64,000 nt of DNA from Mycolicibacterium hippocampi (lineage in GTDB: Bacteria > Actinomycetota > Actinomycetes > Mycobacteriales > Mycobacteriaceae): contig NZ_BLLB01000002.1 of the NCBI RefSeq assembly GCF_010723735.1, positions 2,294,001-2,358,000 of the forward strand, in the 5' to 3' direction. Shown piece by piece: positions 1 to 8,490 of the stretch; the stretch's first letter is position 1; each line of letters opens with the position of its first letter. The position numbers were made by a program, and so were the translations under genes. Under the pieces are notes generated by a model. That model saw only the letters and a program-made list of their open reading frames with translations. It was not told the origin of the DNA and searched no databases.

Positions 1-1
1 C

Positions 2-178
2 GCCCGGCTGAACATGATCTCGCATCTGCTGTCCAGCATCGACTACTACGACGTGGATCCGCCGAAGGTGGCGCTGCCGAAGAAGCCGGTGCTCAGCGGA
101 TACTACGAACGGCCGCCGCGCGAGTTGTCGACCTACGTCGAGGACTACGTCGGGACGCTGATGGGCGACGTCGAGTAA
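2..178 (+). CDS. ppk2: Polyphosphate kinase 2 family protein, C-terminal end (5' part outside window)
   Basis: Only the last 58 residues and the TAA stop are inside the window. The visible segment starts RLNMISHLLSSIDYYDV, continues through a Pro/Lys-rich PPKVALPKKP stretch and ends YVEDYVGTLMGDVE. This pattern (RLN-x-I-x-HLL, then a PxKVxLP turn and a YxRPP element) is typical of the C-terminus of PPK2 enzymes, which transfer phosphate between polyphosphate and nucleotides. In M. tuberculosis ppk2 (Rv3232c) sits just before the homologues of the next conserved genes, which supports the call. No catalytic motif is visible here, so the assignment rests on the C-terminal pattern plus synteny. 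Confidence 0.72.
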   Translation, partial: ARLNMISHLLSSIDYYDVDPPKVALPKKPVLSGYYERPPRELSTYVEDYVGTLMGDVE

Positions 179-208
179 CCGGCCGGCCTCGCTACGGCCG
201 GGTGCACG

Positions 209-1888
209 TCACCCCCCGCACACCACCCTGGGTATGGGGTCGTAGGTGACGGTGTGGGATTCGGTCCGGGTTCGTCCGGTGGCGATCTCGCGCAGCGTGC
301 GGGTGTCGGTGACGGTGAACCCCGGCCCGCCACCGCTGGCACTGCAGGCTTCACCAGCCGGGATCGTGACGGTCCGCGGGCTCGTCGGCCGGCTGCGCGA
401 ACTCGTCGACGACGTCACCTCGTAGCGTTTGATGCCGATCAGTCGTGCGGTGATCGAACTCGACGTCCATTCGGTCTGAATCTGAACCGATGTCGGGCCG
501 TCGTTGCGGAACTTGACGTCGAGGATGTCGCCGAACACCGTGGCTTCCCGGGCGGGCGGGTAGCGGCTGATGTAGTAGCTGTGTTCGTGGTGCTCGATGT
601 CCTCCATGCCCGCGAAGTAGGCGGCATTGAACAACGTGGTGGCCATCTGCGAGACGCCGCCACCGACACCGCGGGCGGGCCTGCCGTTTCTGATGATTCC
701 GGCCTCGACGTAGCCGGCAGCGGCGTTGCGCGGATTGGTTGCTGCGTTGAGGCTGAACGTTTCCCCGGGACCGACCACGATGCCGTCGATCTGCTCGGCG
801 GCGCGTCGGATGTTCCTGCCCGAGTCACTGGCGAACCCGCCCGTCTGGAACTCCCCGATGACTTCGACAGGACCGAGTTCGCCGAGGTCTTCGAGGGTGA
901 TCCTGGCCTGCTCGTCCACGTACTGCGCGGTGATCTCCCGGTTGTCGTCGCTGGTGAGCACCGAGAGTAGATCGGACAGGGTGGCGTCGTAGTCGACCCG
1001 TCGACCGTCCTGCGCGGGCACCAGAACCGGAGGCGTGGCGGTGAAGTCGATGTCGGCGTCACGCTGCGGGGTTTCCGACGAAACAAGCTGGGGGCGTAGG
1101 GCGTCGACGATCCGCGCCTGGTCGATGTCCGGCACGAGTCCCTCGTCATCGGGCCGGAATGTCAGGGCCGCTGCGATGACCTCCTCGGTGATCACAGCCT
1201 CGGTGTCATCGTCGCCTTTGACGATGACCGGCCCCGACACCGCTGGGGTGGCGATTTCGCGGAGGGCTTCTGCGACGTCGGCGCGGGTGGTGCTCGTCCG
1301 GATCTGCACCATCGGCAGGTCGAGGGTCTCGCCGGTCGCCCAGTCGCGGGCGATCAGTTCCGCGGCGGCGGTGATGTCGAGGCGCTGTCCGGGTCGGGGG
1401 TCAGAGGACACCGGTTCGCCGTCGGCGAACCCGATGGAACCCTCGACCGGATCTTCGGCGACGGTGGCTGCGAGCTCTTCGAGCGTGGCTTCCAGGGCCT
1501 GTTCGTCCGCTGAGGAGACCACGCCGACGGGGGTGTCCACGAAGAACGACGTGAGTCGGGTGATCGGGTTCAGGGGTTGGGTGCCTGCTTGGTCGACGGT
1601 GGCCCGCGCATCCACGGTCAGCGCGACAGCATCGGGGTCCACTTGGGCGCGAACCGTGCCGAGTGTCACATCGACGGGCTGTCGCGCCCGTGGTCCGATC
1701 TGCTCCCGGACGCGCTGCTCGGCCTCATCCGGGGTCAGGCCGCCGAGCGGCACGCCGGCCGCGGTGACACCTCTGGGCAGCTTCGACGAGGTGACCGTCA
1801 GGTCGGCGACGTAGAGCACTCCCAGCAGGGCGAGCGCAACGCCGACTGCCAGGAGCAGATGCCGGCGTCTGGGCCTAGAACGCAGCAT
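209..1888 (-). CDS. VanW family protein with N-terminal membrane anchor
   Basis: A 559-residue protein. An Arg-rich start is followed by one hydrophobic segment (about residues 10-30, LLLAVGVALALLGVLYVADL), so the bulk is probably extracytoplasmic. Two repeated putative peptidoglycan-binding-type modules fill the middle (about 40-340, each with GxxLDxxxAA-like and PxDAxxxF-like turns). A VanW domain follows (about 350-480) with the signature GGGVSQMATTLFNAAYFAG and the ending HSYYISRYPPAREATVF. VanW proteins are cell-envelope proteins of unknown activity first seen near vancomycin-resistance clusters. It converges on ppk2 and has no operon partner. I do not recall it at this place in M. tuberculosis, so it may be an insertion in this lineage. 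It is not evidence of glycopeptide resistance. Confidence 0.85.
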   Translation of the reverse strand: MLRSRPRRRHLLLAVGVALALLGVLYVADLTVTSSKLPRGVTAAGVPLGGLTPDEAEQRVREQIGPRARQPVDVTLGTVRAQVDPDAVALTVDARATVDQAGTQPLNPITRLTSFFVDTPVGVVSSADEQALEATLEELAATVAEDPVEGSIGFADGEPVSSDPRPGQRLDITAAAELIARDWATGETLDLPMVQIRTSTTRADVAEALREIATPAVSGPVIVKGDDDTEAVITEEVIAAALTFRPDDEGLVPDIDQARIVDALRPQLVSSETPQRDADIDFTATPPVLVPAQDGRRVDYDATLSDLLSVLTSDDNREITAQYVDEQARITLEDLGELGPVEVIGEFQTGGFASDSGRNIRRAAEQIDGIVVGPGETFSLNAATNPRNAAAGYVEAGIIRNGRPARGVGGGVSQMATTLFNAAYFAGMEDIEHHEHSYYISRYPPAREATVFGDILDVKFRNDGPTSVQIQTEWTSSSITARLIGIKRYEVTSSTSSRSRPTSPRTVTIPAGEACSASGGGPGFTVTDTRTLREIATGRTRTESHTVTYDPIPRVVCGG

Positions 1889-1972
1889 CGGCCGTCACCG
1901 CAGGCAGGTCCATGTGTTCCATCGTGCCCTGCCGGACCGCGGCACGCGGGCCGGCGGACGTAGTCTCGGCCT

Positions 1973-2479
1973 GTGCGCGTCTACGTTCCCGCAACCCTGG
2001 CCATGCTGGCGCAGTTGGTCGCCGACGGATCGCTGCGACCCGTCAGCAGCACCGCGTTCGCGGTGACCCCGACGCTGCGGGAGGCGTATTCGGACGGGGA
2101 CGAAGACGAACTGGCCGACGTCGCGCTGCGCGACGCGGCGCTGGCGTCGCTGCGTCTGCTCGGTGCCGACGGCTCGGGGGAGGGCCTGCCGGCCCGGCGT
2201 GCGGTGCTCGAGGCCGACTGCGACGACGCCGAGGTCACGCTGCGGCCGGATCTCGACGACGCGGTGGTGCGGCTGGGCGCGCCGATCCCGCTGGAACGGG
2301 TGATCGCCGCCTATGTCGACAACGCGGCCGCCGAGGCCGCGGTGCTGGCTGCCGTCGAGGTCGTCGACGCGGCCGATCTGGGGGATGAGGACGCCGAGCT
2401 CACCGTCGGCGACGCCCAGGATCACGACCTGGCGTGGTACGCGCCACAGGAGCTTCCGTTCCTGCTCGACCTGCTCTGA
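1973..2479 (+). CDS. Conserved actinobacterial protein (Rv3231c-like, DUF6912 type)
   Basis: A 168-residue soluble protein starting at GTG ([19 protein letters not shown]). It is rich in Asp, Glu and Ala, has no membrane segment and no motif I can tie to an activity. The opening VYVPAT-x-AML and the end [14 protein letters not shown] are conserved features of the mycobacterial family, as I recall the M. tuberculosis neighbour Rv3231c. It lies directly upstream of the ferredoxin reductase-like gene, separated by the operator palindromes, so it is probably transcribed from its own promoter. Function unknown. Confidence 0.8.
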   Translation: MRVYVPATLAMLAQLVADGSLRPVSSTAFAVTPTLREAYSDGDEDELADVALRDAALASLRLLGADGSGEGLPARRAVLEADCDDAEVTLRPDLDDAVVRLGAPIPLERVIAAYVDNAAAEAAVLAAVEVVDAADLGDEDAELTVGDAQDHDLAWYAPQELPFLLDLL

Positions 2480-2487
2480 GGGCTGGA

Positions 2488-2514
2488 TACGGTACCGTAA
2501 GTTACGGTACCGTA
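2488..2514. promoter_or_regulatory. Tandem palindromic operator upstream of the oxidoreductase gene
   Basis: Two perfect 12-bp palindromes TACGGTACCGTA lie at 2488-2499 and 2503-2514, 15 bp apart start to start. The downstream edge extends to CGTAGGTA. They sit 52 bp before the ATG of the oxidoreductase, in the promoter zone. A close match occurs before desA3 at 3749-3764, so one TetR-type repressor could control both genes. Regulator identity is inference: MadR-type desaturase regulators bind palindromes of this general kind, but its gene is not in this window. Confidence 0.75.
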
Positions 2515-2565
2515 GGTAGACGCCTCACGGGACCCAGAGTGTCACCGCAATCGGCAGGAGCCGTC

Positions 2566-3714
2566 ATGGCCAAGAACACCATCAAGACCACGGCCAAGGT
2601 CGCCGACACCGTCCGGCCGAACATCGCCAAAGGTACTACCGGCTGGCATCTGCTGCGCACCATTGCGGGCCGGATCACCACGCCGCTGCTGCCCGATGAC
2701 TACCTCAAGCTGGCCAACCCGCTGTGGTCGGCCCGCGAGCTGCGCGGCAAGGTGCTCGACGTCCGCCGGGAGACCGTCGACTCGGCCACCCTGGTCATCA
2801 AGCCCGGCTGGGGGTTCTCGTTCGACTACCAGCCCGGCCAGTACATCGGCATCGGCCTGCTCGTCGACGGACGGTGGCGTTGGCGGTCCTACTCGTTGAC
2901 CAGCGTGCCCGAGCGGCACCGGGGCCTCGGCAAGGGTTCGCGCACCATCACGATCACGGTGAAGGCGATGCCCGAGGGGTTCCTGTCCACGCACCTGGTC
3001 GGCGGGGTGGAACCCGGCACCATCGTGAGATTGGCCGCCCCCCAGGGGAACTTCGTCATGCCGGACCCGGCGCCGGCGTCGGTGTTGTTCGTCACCGCCG
3101 GCTCGGGCATCACGCCGGTGATGTCGATGCTGCGGACACTGGCCCGGCGAGATCAGCTGGGCGACGTGATGCACCTGCACTCGGCGCCCACGGAGGCCGA
3201 CGTACTCTTCGCCGACGAACTGTCCGAGCTGACCACCCGGCATCCCGGCTACCGGCTGCAGCTGCGTGCCACCCGCGCCGAGGGCCGGGTGGACCTGGCA
3301 CGGCTGGACGACGTGGTGCCCGACTGGCGGGAGCGCCAGACCTGGGCCTGTGGGCCCGAGGCGATGCTCGAGGCCGCGGAGCGCACCTGGGCGGCGGCGG
3401 GCGTCCCGGAACGCCTGCATCTGGAGAGGTTTGCAGCCGTGCGCACCGCGGTACACGGCAGTGGAGGCACGGTTGAATACGCGCGCGCCGGCAAGACGGT
3501 CACGGTCGACGCGGCGACGTCGCTGATGGACGCCGGCGAGGCCGCCGGGGTGCAGATGCCGTTCGGCTGTCGGATGGGGATCTGCCAGTCGTGTGTGGTG
3601 GGCCTGCTGAAGGGCCACGTGCGCGATCTGCGCACCGGCGTCGAGCACGAGCCCGGCACCCGGATACAGACGTGCGTGTCGGCGGCATCGGGTGATTGCG
3701 TGCTCGATGTCTAG
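2566..3714 (+). CDS. Ferredoxin reductase-type oxidoreductase, electron donor to the DesA3 desaturase (Rv3230c-like)
   Basis: A 382-residue flavoprotein. After an N-terminal extension it has a ferredoxin-NADP reductase-type FAD domain with [13 protein letters not shown] near residues 105-117, an NAD(P) domain ([18 protein letters not shown]) and a C-terminal plant-type 2Fe-2S domain with CRMGICQSC and a last Cys in IQTC. In mycobacteria the Rv3230c product passes electrons from NADPH to the DesA3 stearoyl-CoA desaturase, encoded next door. ATG at 2566 was chosen because GGCAGGAG precedes it; an earlier in-frame GTG at 2434 would overlap the upstream gene and the operators. It likely forms a regulon with desA3 through the shared palindromes. 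Confidence 0.92.
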   Translation: MAKNTIKTTAKVADTVRPNIAKGTTGWHLLRTIAGRITTPLLPDDYLKLANPLWSARELRGKVLDVRRETVDSATLVIKPGWGFSFDYQPGQYIGIGLLVDGRWRWRSYSLTSVPERHRGLGKGSRTITITVKAMPEGFLSTHLVGGVEPGTIVRLAAPQGNFVMPDPAPASVLFVTAGSGITPVMSMLRTLARRDQLGDVMHLHSAPTEADVLFADELSELTTRHPGYRLQLRATRAEGRVDLARLDDVVPDWRERQTWACGPEAMLEAAERTWAAAGVPERLHLERFAAVRTAVHGSGGTVEYARAGKTVTVDAATSLMDAGEAAGVQMPFGCRMGICQSCVVGLLKGHVRDLRTGVEHEPGTRIQTCVSAASGDCVLDV

Positions 3715-3727
3715 ACTTTACTGGCTG

Positions 3728-3764
3728 GTAACCTACGAGGCCGTAGGTTACGGTAGCGTAGGTA
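3728..3764. promoter_or_regulatory. Palindromic operator upstream of desA3
   Basis: A perfect 10-bp inverted repeat GTAACCTACG / CGTAGGTTAC (3728-3737 and 3742-3751, 4-bp spacer) overlaps TACGGTAGCGTAGGTA (3749-3764). The latter differs at one base from the TACGGTACCGTAGGTA at 2503-2518 before the oxidoreductase. The array ends 18 bp before the desA3 ATG. The shared sequence argues for one regulator acting on both promoters and for separate transcription of desA3 despite its short distance from the upstream gene. Confidence 0.75.
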
Positions 3765-3782
3765 CTCGAGAGGAGGCTGACA

Positions 3783-5039
3783 ATGGCGATTACCGACGTA
3801 CCTGAGTTCACACATCTCACGGACGCAGACATCGAGAGCCTGGGGGTCGAACTGGATTCGATCCGCCAGGACATAGAAGACTCCCGCGGGGCGCGAGACG
3901 CCCGCTACATCCGCCGCACCATCGCCTTCCAGCGCGCCTTGGAGGTCGCCGGCCGGCTGATGCTGGCGGGCAGTTCCAAGCGTTCCTACTGGTGGGCCGG
4001 TACCGCGACGCTGGGCGTGGCCAAGATCATCGAGAACATGGAGATCGGCCACAACGTCATGCACGGCCAGTGGGACTGGATGAACGATCCCGAGATCCAT
4101 TCCTCGACGTGGGAATGGGATATGAGCGGCGCCTCCAAGCACTGGCGCTTCACCCACAACTTCATGCACCACAAGTACACCAATATCCTGGGCATGGACG
4201 ACGACGTCGGCTACGGCGTGATCCGGGTGACGCGCGACCAGCGCTGGAAGCCCTTCAATCTGAGCAATCTGTTCTTCAACACCCTGCTCGCGATCGGCTT
4301 CGAATGGGGAGTCGGCCTGCAGCACCTGGAGCTCGGCAAGATCTCCAAGGGCCGCGACGACCGGGCGGCCACGCTCGGCCGGGTGAAGGAGTTCGGCGTC
4401 AAGGCCGGCCACCAGCTGGCCAAGGACTACGTCGTCTACCCGGCACTGACCTCGATGTCGCCGGGCGCGACGTTCACGTCCACGATGAAAGCCAACGCGG
4501 TGGCCAACGTCATCCGCAACGTCTGGGCCAACGCGGTGATCTTCTGCGGCCACTTCCCGGACGGTGCCGAGAAATTCACCAAGACCGACATGGTCGGCGA
4601 GTCGCGGGGACAGTGGTACCTGCGGCAGATGCTCGGCAGCGCGAACTTCGAGAACGGCCCGGTGCTGCGCTTCATGAGCGGCAACCTCTGCTACCAGATC
4701 GAGCATCACCTCTACCCGGACATCTGCAGCAATCGGCTGCACGAGATCTCGTTCCGGGTCAAGGAGATCTGCGACAAGTACGACCTGCCCTACACCACGG
4801 GGTCGTTCCTGGTGCAGTACGGCAAGTCGTGGCGCACGATCGCCAAACTGTCTCTGCCGGACCGCTTTCTGACCGACACCGCCGACGATGCGCCGGAGAC
4901 GCGCAGCGAGCGGATGTTCGCCGACCTCGAACCGGGGGAGCGGCGCGGGCTGAAATCCGCCATCGCCGCGGTGCGGGCCCGTCGTCGCAACAAGGTGGCC
5001 GCCAAGGCTGCGGTCAAGCGCGCCGACCTCGCGGCCTGA
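3783..5039 (+). CDS. desA3: Stearoyl-CoA (delta-9) fatty acid desaturase DesA3
   Basis: A 418-residue membrane di-iron desaturase that makes oleate from stearoyl-CoA, using the neighbouring oxidoreductase as electron source. The three histidine boxes are visible: HNVMH (residues 90-94), HNFMHH (125-130) and QIEHH (305-309). Hydrophobic stretches lie around 70-85 and 155-175, and the C-terminus is basic. The ATG at 3783 follows AGGAGG at the usual spacing. M. tuberculosis DesA3 (Rv3229c) has nearly this length and the same neighbour, and is a known target of thiocarlide (isoxyl). Palindromic operators upstream suggest repression responsive to fatty acid supply. Confidence 0.95.
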   Translation: MAITDVPEFTHLTDADIESLGVELDSIRQDIEDSRGARDARYIRRTIAFQRALEVAGRLMLAGSSKRSYWWAGTATLGVAKIIENMEIGHNVMHGQWDWMNDPEIHSSTWEWDMSGASKHWRFTHNFMHHKYTNILGMDDDVGYGVIRVTRDQRWKPFNLSNLFFNTLLAIGFEWGVGLQHLELGKISKGRDDRAATLGRVKEFGVKAGHQLAKDYVVYPALTSMSPGATFTSTMKANAVANVIRNVWANAVIFCGHFPDGAEKFTKTDMVGESRGQWYLRQMLGSANFENGPVLRFMSGNLCYQIEHHLYPDICSNRLHEISFRVKEICDKYDLPYTTGSFLVQYGKSWRTIAKLSLPDRFLTDTADDAPETRSERMFADLEPGERRGLKSAIAAVRARRRNKVAAKAAVKRADLAA

Positions 5040-5057
5040 CGGTCATCATCTGTCGTT

Positions 5058-5112
5058 GACACTGCGCTCACGGCGGGAGTTTCTCGTACTTCCCCGCCGT
5101 GAGCGCAGTGTC
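5058..5112. terminator. Long perfect hairpin between convergent genes
   Basis: Arms GACACTGCGCTCACGGCGGG (5058-5077) and its exact complement (5093-5112) form a 20-bp stem with a 15-base loop. It lies between the ends of desA3 and the aldo/keto reductase, so it can act on both transcripts. There is no U-tract. It resembles other gene-end hairpins at 27,703, 31,828 and 60,194, so it may belong to an interspersed repeat family. Confidence 0.7.
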
Positions 5113-5123
5113 GATTCCACAGC

Positions 5124-5972
5124 TCAGCCGGGTACGTAGTCGAACGTGTCCGGGTTCGGGCCGATGCGGCCCGCCTCGCCCTGGTCCAGCGCCGAGATCG
5201 CGTCGAAGTCGTCGCTGCCGAGCTCGAAGTCGAATAGCGCGAAGTTGTCCTTGATGCGTTGGGTCGTCACCGATTTCGGGAACACGATGTCGCCGCGCTG
5301 GATGTGCCAGCGCAGCACCACCTGAGCCGGCGACTTGCCGGTCGCCTCGGCGATGCGGGTGATGACGTCGTCGTCGAGCACCTTGCCCTGCGCGATCGGT
5401 GACCACGCCTCGGTCGCGATGCCGTGCTGTTGGCCGTAGCCCCGCACCTCGTTGTTGGCGAAGTACGGGTGCACCTCGATCTGGTTCGCCGCGGGCACCG
5501 TGTCGGCTTCGTCGGCCAGCCGCTGCAGATGGGCGACCTGGAAATTCGAGACGCCGATGCTGCGTGCCCGGCCGTCGTTCTTGAACTCCTCCAACACCTT
5601 CCAGGTGGAGACGAAGTCGCCGTCATAGAGCGTGGGCAGCGGCCAATGGATCAGGAACAGGTCCACGTAGTCGAACCCGAGGGCGGACAGCGTGCCGTCG
5701 AAGGCGCGCCGGGCGTCGTCGGGTTTGTGGAAACCGTTGTTGAGCTTGCTGGTGATGTACACCTCGGACCGGTCGACACCGGCGTCGCGGACACCCTGCC
5801 CGACGCCCTTCTCGTTCTGGTACATCTGCGCGGTGTCGATGTGGCGGTAGCCGATGTCGAGGGCCGTCTTCACCGCGTCTGCGGTGTCCTCGGGCGGAAT
5901 CTGGTACACGCCGAAGCCCAACTGCGGAATCTGCGTGCCGTCGTTGAGTTGAATTGTGGGAACTTTGCTCAC
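5124..5972 (-). CDS. Aldo/keto reductase (2,5-diketogluconate reductase-like)
   Basis: A 282-residue NADPH-dependent reductase of the AKR superfamily. It shows the N-terminal LNDGTQIPQLGFGVYQI, the catalytic Asp and Tyr in DTAQMYQNEKGVG, Lys in YITSKL and His in LIHWPLP, and the cofactor-binding end VFPKSVTTQRIKDN. GTG at 5970-5972 was chosen because AAGGAGG precedes it at good spacing and the family start pattern (VSKVPTIQL) follows. An upstream in-frame ATG would add 27 residues without homology. It probably reduces reactive carbonyls such as methylglyoxal; the true substrate cannot be read from sequence. Confidence 0.9.
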   Translation of the reverse strand: MSKVPTIQLNDGTQIPQLGFGVYQIPPEDTADAVKTALDIGYRHIDTAQMYQNEKGVGQGVRDAGVDRSEVYITSKLNNGFHKPDDARRAFDGTLSALGFDYVDLFLIHWPLPTLYDGDFVSTWKVLEEFKNDGRARSIGVSNFQVAHLQRLADEADTVPAANQIEVHPYFANNEVRGYGQQHGIATEAWSPIAQGKVLDDDVITRIAEATGKSPAQVVLRWHIQRGDIVFPKSVTTQRIKDNFALFDFELGSDDFDAISALDQGEAGRIGPNPDTFDYVPG

Positions 5973-6090
5973 GTTGTCGTCCTCCTTCGCGCACAGCGTG
6001 CCCAGGTAGCGGGTGCTGCAAACTCTCCGCTCGAGCCCGTCGAACCGGGCCACACGGTCGCTGTAAACGCCATTATGACGACCGGGAATC

Positions 6091-7077
6091 TCAGTTCGCG
6101 GGTGAGCGCATCGCGGCCAGCAGCCTGCGGGCGGCGCCCACCCGCTGCGACGCCGGGCCGGACAGCGCGTCGAGTGCGCACTCCGGGTCGGCGGGCGCCC
6201 CCATGTGGCCGCACCCTCGCGGGCAGTCCGCGATGGCCTCGGCCAGGTCGGAGAACGCCATGATCACATCGTCGGGCGCGATGTGGGCCAGCCCGAACGA
6301 GCGGATGCCCGGGGTGTCGACCACCCAGCCGCCGAACTCCAGCGGCAACGCCACCGACTGGGTGGAGGTGTGCCGGCCCCTGCCCACGTCGGTGACCGTG
6401 CCGATGGCCCGCTCCGCTGCCGGGACAAGGCGATTGACCAGCGTGGACTTACCCACCCCGGAGTGTCCCAGCATGGCGGTGACCTTGTCGGCCAGCAGGG
6501 GCACGACCTCGTCGAGTCGGTCGCCGCGGCCGGCGTTGACGATCGTCAGGTCCAGGTCGGAGAACTGCGCGGTGAACGGTTCCGCCGCAGCCAGATCGGT
6601 CTTCGTCAGGCACAGGATCGGCACCAGACCGCCGGCGAACGCGGCGATCAACGCCCGCTCGACCAGGCCGGTCCGCGGCGGAGGGTCGGCCAGAGCCACC
6701 ACGATCAGCAGTTGGTCGGCGTTGGCGACGAACACCCGCTCGGACGGGTCGGTGTCATCTGCGGTGCGCCGCAACACCGTTCGGCGTTCGCCGCGGCGCA
6801 CGATGCGGGCCAGCGTGTCGGTGCGCCCGGAGAGGTCACCGACGATGTCGACGTCGTCACCGACGACGATCGGGGTGCGGCCCAACTCGCGGGCCCGCAT
6901 CGCGGTCACGCGGCGGGCCGGGTCGCGGCCGAGCACGCAGCCCCAACGGCCCCGGTCGACGGTGACCACCATCGCTTCCTGCGCGTCGGCGTGTTCCGGG
7001 CGGGTCTTGGTCCGCGGCCGCGAGCCCCGGCCCGGTCGCACCCGGACGTCGGTCTCGTCGTATTCGCGTGGACTCAA
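6091..7077 (-). CDS. rsgA: Ribosome small subunit-dependent GTPase RsgA
   Basis: A 328-residue circularly permuted GTPase that helps 30S subunit maturation. The G motifs appear in permuted order: TKTD (about residue 160), then GHSGVGKST (about 205) and VVDTPGIRSF (about 252). An OB-fold-like N-terminus precedes them. The C-terminal zinc module has CPRGCGH followed by a further Cys. The start is a TTG at 7077, read as MSPREYDETDVRVRP, kept because the M. tuberculosis protein (Rv3228) begins the same way. GGGAG lies very close to it, so initiation may be weak. It follows aroA by 12 bp and is almost certainly co-transcribed with it. Confidence 0.93.
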   Translation of the reverse strand: MSPREYDETDVRVRPGRGSRPRTKTRPEHADAQEAMVVTVDRGRWGCVLGRDPARRVTAMRARELGRTPIVVGDDVDIVGDLSGRTDTLARIVRRGERRTVLRRTADDTDPSERVFVANADQLLIVVALADPPPRTGLVERALIAAFAGGLVPILCLTKTDLAAAEPFTAQFSDLDLTIVNAGRGDRLDEVVPLLADKVTAMLGHSGVGKSTLVNRLVPAAERAIGTVTDVGRGRHTSTQSVALPLEFGGWVVDTPGIRSFGLAHIAPDDVIMAFSDLAEAIADCPRGCGHMGAPADPECALDALSGPASQRVGAARRLLAAMRSPAN

Positions 7078-7089
7078 GCTCCCGGCTTT

Positions 7090-8382
7090 CTACAGATCGG
7101 TGGTCTGACCGGCGAGCATGCCGGCCCACAGCTGCGGGAAGTCGGGCATCGTCTTGGCCGTGGTGGCGATGTCGTCGACCTCGACGCCGGGCACCCGCAG
7201 CCCGATGATCGCGCCGGCTGTCGCCATCCGGTGATCGGCGTAGGACTGCCACACACCGGCGTGCAGTGGTTGTGCGGTGATCGTCAGCCCGTCCGGGGTC
7301 TCCTCGCACTGGCCGCCGAGCCGGGTGAGTTCGGTGCGCAGGGCGGCCAGCCGGTCGGTCTCGTGGCCGCGCAGATGGGCGATGCCGCGCAGCCGCGACA
7401 CCGAGCCCTCGGTGGCGAGCGCGGCGAGGGCGGCGACCGACGGGGTGAGCTCTCCGACATCGCGCAGGTCGACGTCGATCCCGCCGTAGGCCGTCGCGCC
7501 CTGCACGTCGAGGTGGGAGTCGCCGCTGCGTACCGATGCGCCGAGCTTCTTCAGGATCGACAGGATGGTGCCGGCCGGCTGGATGCTCACCGTCGGCCAG
7601 CCGGTGAGGCGGACCGCTCCGCCGCTGACCACCGCGGCAGCCAGGAACGGCACCGCGTTGGACAGATCGGGCTCGATCATCCAGTGCCGCGCCTCGATCC
7701 GGCCGGGGGACACCTGCCACCGGTCGGGCTGGGAATCGTCGACCTGGACCCCGGCGTCGCGCAGCATCGACACCGTCATCGCCACGTGTGGCGCCGAGGG
7801 CATCGGCTCGCCGGTGTGCACGATCGTCAGGCCCTCGGTGAACGCGGCGCCGGAGAGCAGCAGGCCGGAGACGAACTGCGACGACGCCGACGCATCGATC
7901 TCGACGGTGCCGCCACGCACCGCTCCGTCGCCGTGCACGGCGAACGGCAGGCCCTCGCCTTCCACCTGCACCCCGAGCCCCCGCAGCGCGTCGAGCAGCG
8001 GGGCGATGGGGCGTGCCCGGGCCTGCTCGTCGCCGTCGAACGTCACCGTCTCGGTGCTCAGCGCGGCCACCGGCGGCAGGAACCGCAACACCGTGCCGGC
8101 CAGCCCGCAGTCGATGCTGGTGCCGGGCGGCGCCAGCGTGCCTCTGACCGTCAACTCGGTGCTGTCGGTGTCGGAAGCGTCCACCACGAACCCGAGCACC
8201 CGCAGCGCATCGATCATCAGGTCGGTGTCCCGGCTGCGCAGCGCACCGCTGACCGTCGACGCGCCGTGGTCGGCAGCCAGCGCCGCCAGCACCAGTGCCC
8301 GGTTGGTCTGCGACTTCGACCCCGGCACGGTGACGGTCGCATGTACGGGGATGTCGGTCGACGGGGCGGCCCAGGTGCTCAC
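7090..8382 (-). CDS. aroA: 3-phosphoshikimate 1-carboxyvinyltransferase (EPSP synthase)
   Basis: A 430-residue shikimate pathway enzyme joining shikimate-3-phosphate and phosphoenolpyruvate. Visible motifs are the N-terminal [17 protein letters not shown], the [11 protein letters not shown] region (about residue 95), and the late [11 protein letters not shown] and YADHRMAT elements that bind the substrates. The start is GTG at 8380-8382. It diverges from the SRAP gene across about 108 bp that must hold both promoters, and it leads the aroA-rsgA operon. Length and order match Rv3227. Confidence 0.96.
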   Translation of the reverse strand: MSTWAAPSTDIPVHATVTVPGSKSQTNRALVLAALAADHGASTVSGALRSRDTDLMIDALRVLGFVVDASDTDSTELTVRGTLAPPGTSIDCGLAGTVLRFLPPVAALSTETVTFDGDEQARARPIAPLLDALRGLGVQVEGEGLPFAVHGDGAVRGGTVEIDASASSQFVSGLLLSGAAFTEGLTIVHTGEPMPSAPHVAMTVSMLRDAGVQVDDSQPDRWQVSPGRIEARHWMIEPDLSNAVPFLAAAVVSGGAVRLTGWPTVSIQPAGTILSILKKLGASVRSGDSHLDVQGATAYGGIDVDLRDVGELTPSVAALAALATEGSVSRLRGIAHLRGHETDRLAALRTELTRLGGQCEETPDGLTITAQPLHAGVWQSYADHRMATAGAIIGLRVPGVEVDDIATTAKTMPDFPQLWAGMLAGQTTDL

Positions 8383-8490
8383 GAGTTCCTATTCTTGCCT
8401 GTCAGCGATTTCCGGGTGAATCCGGCGCGCAAAAGCGCCGTGACCGTCGGGTTTCGCGCCGAATTCGCCACGTCTGGAACGATGGAAACC

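Noticed and set aside
2434..2565. Upstream GTG start for the oxidoreductase
   Set aside because: It would translate through the palindromic operators and overlap the previous gene; the ATG at 2566 has its own ribosome site.
6205..8490. Long plus-strand open frame upstream of the SRAP start
   Set aside because: It is antisense to rsgA and aroA, has the composition of a GC-rich shadow frame (His/Arg/Gly rich), and the real SRAP protein needs Cys at position 2.
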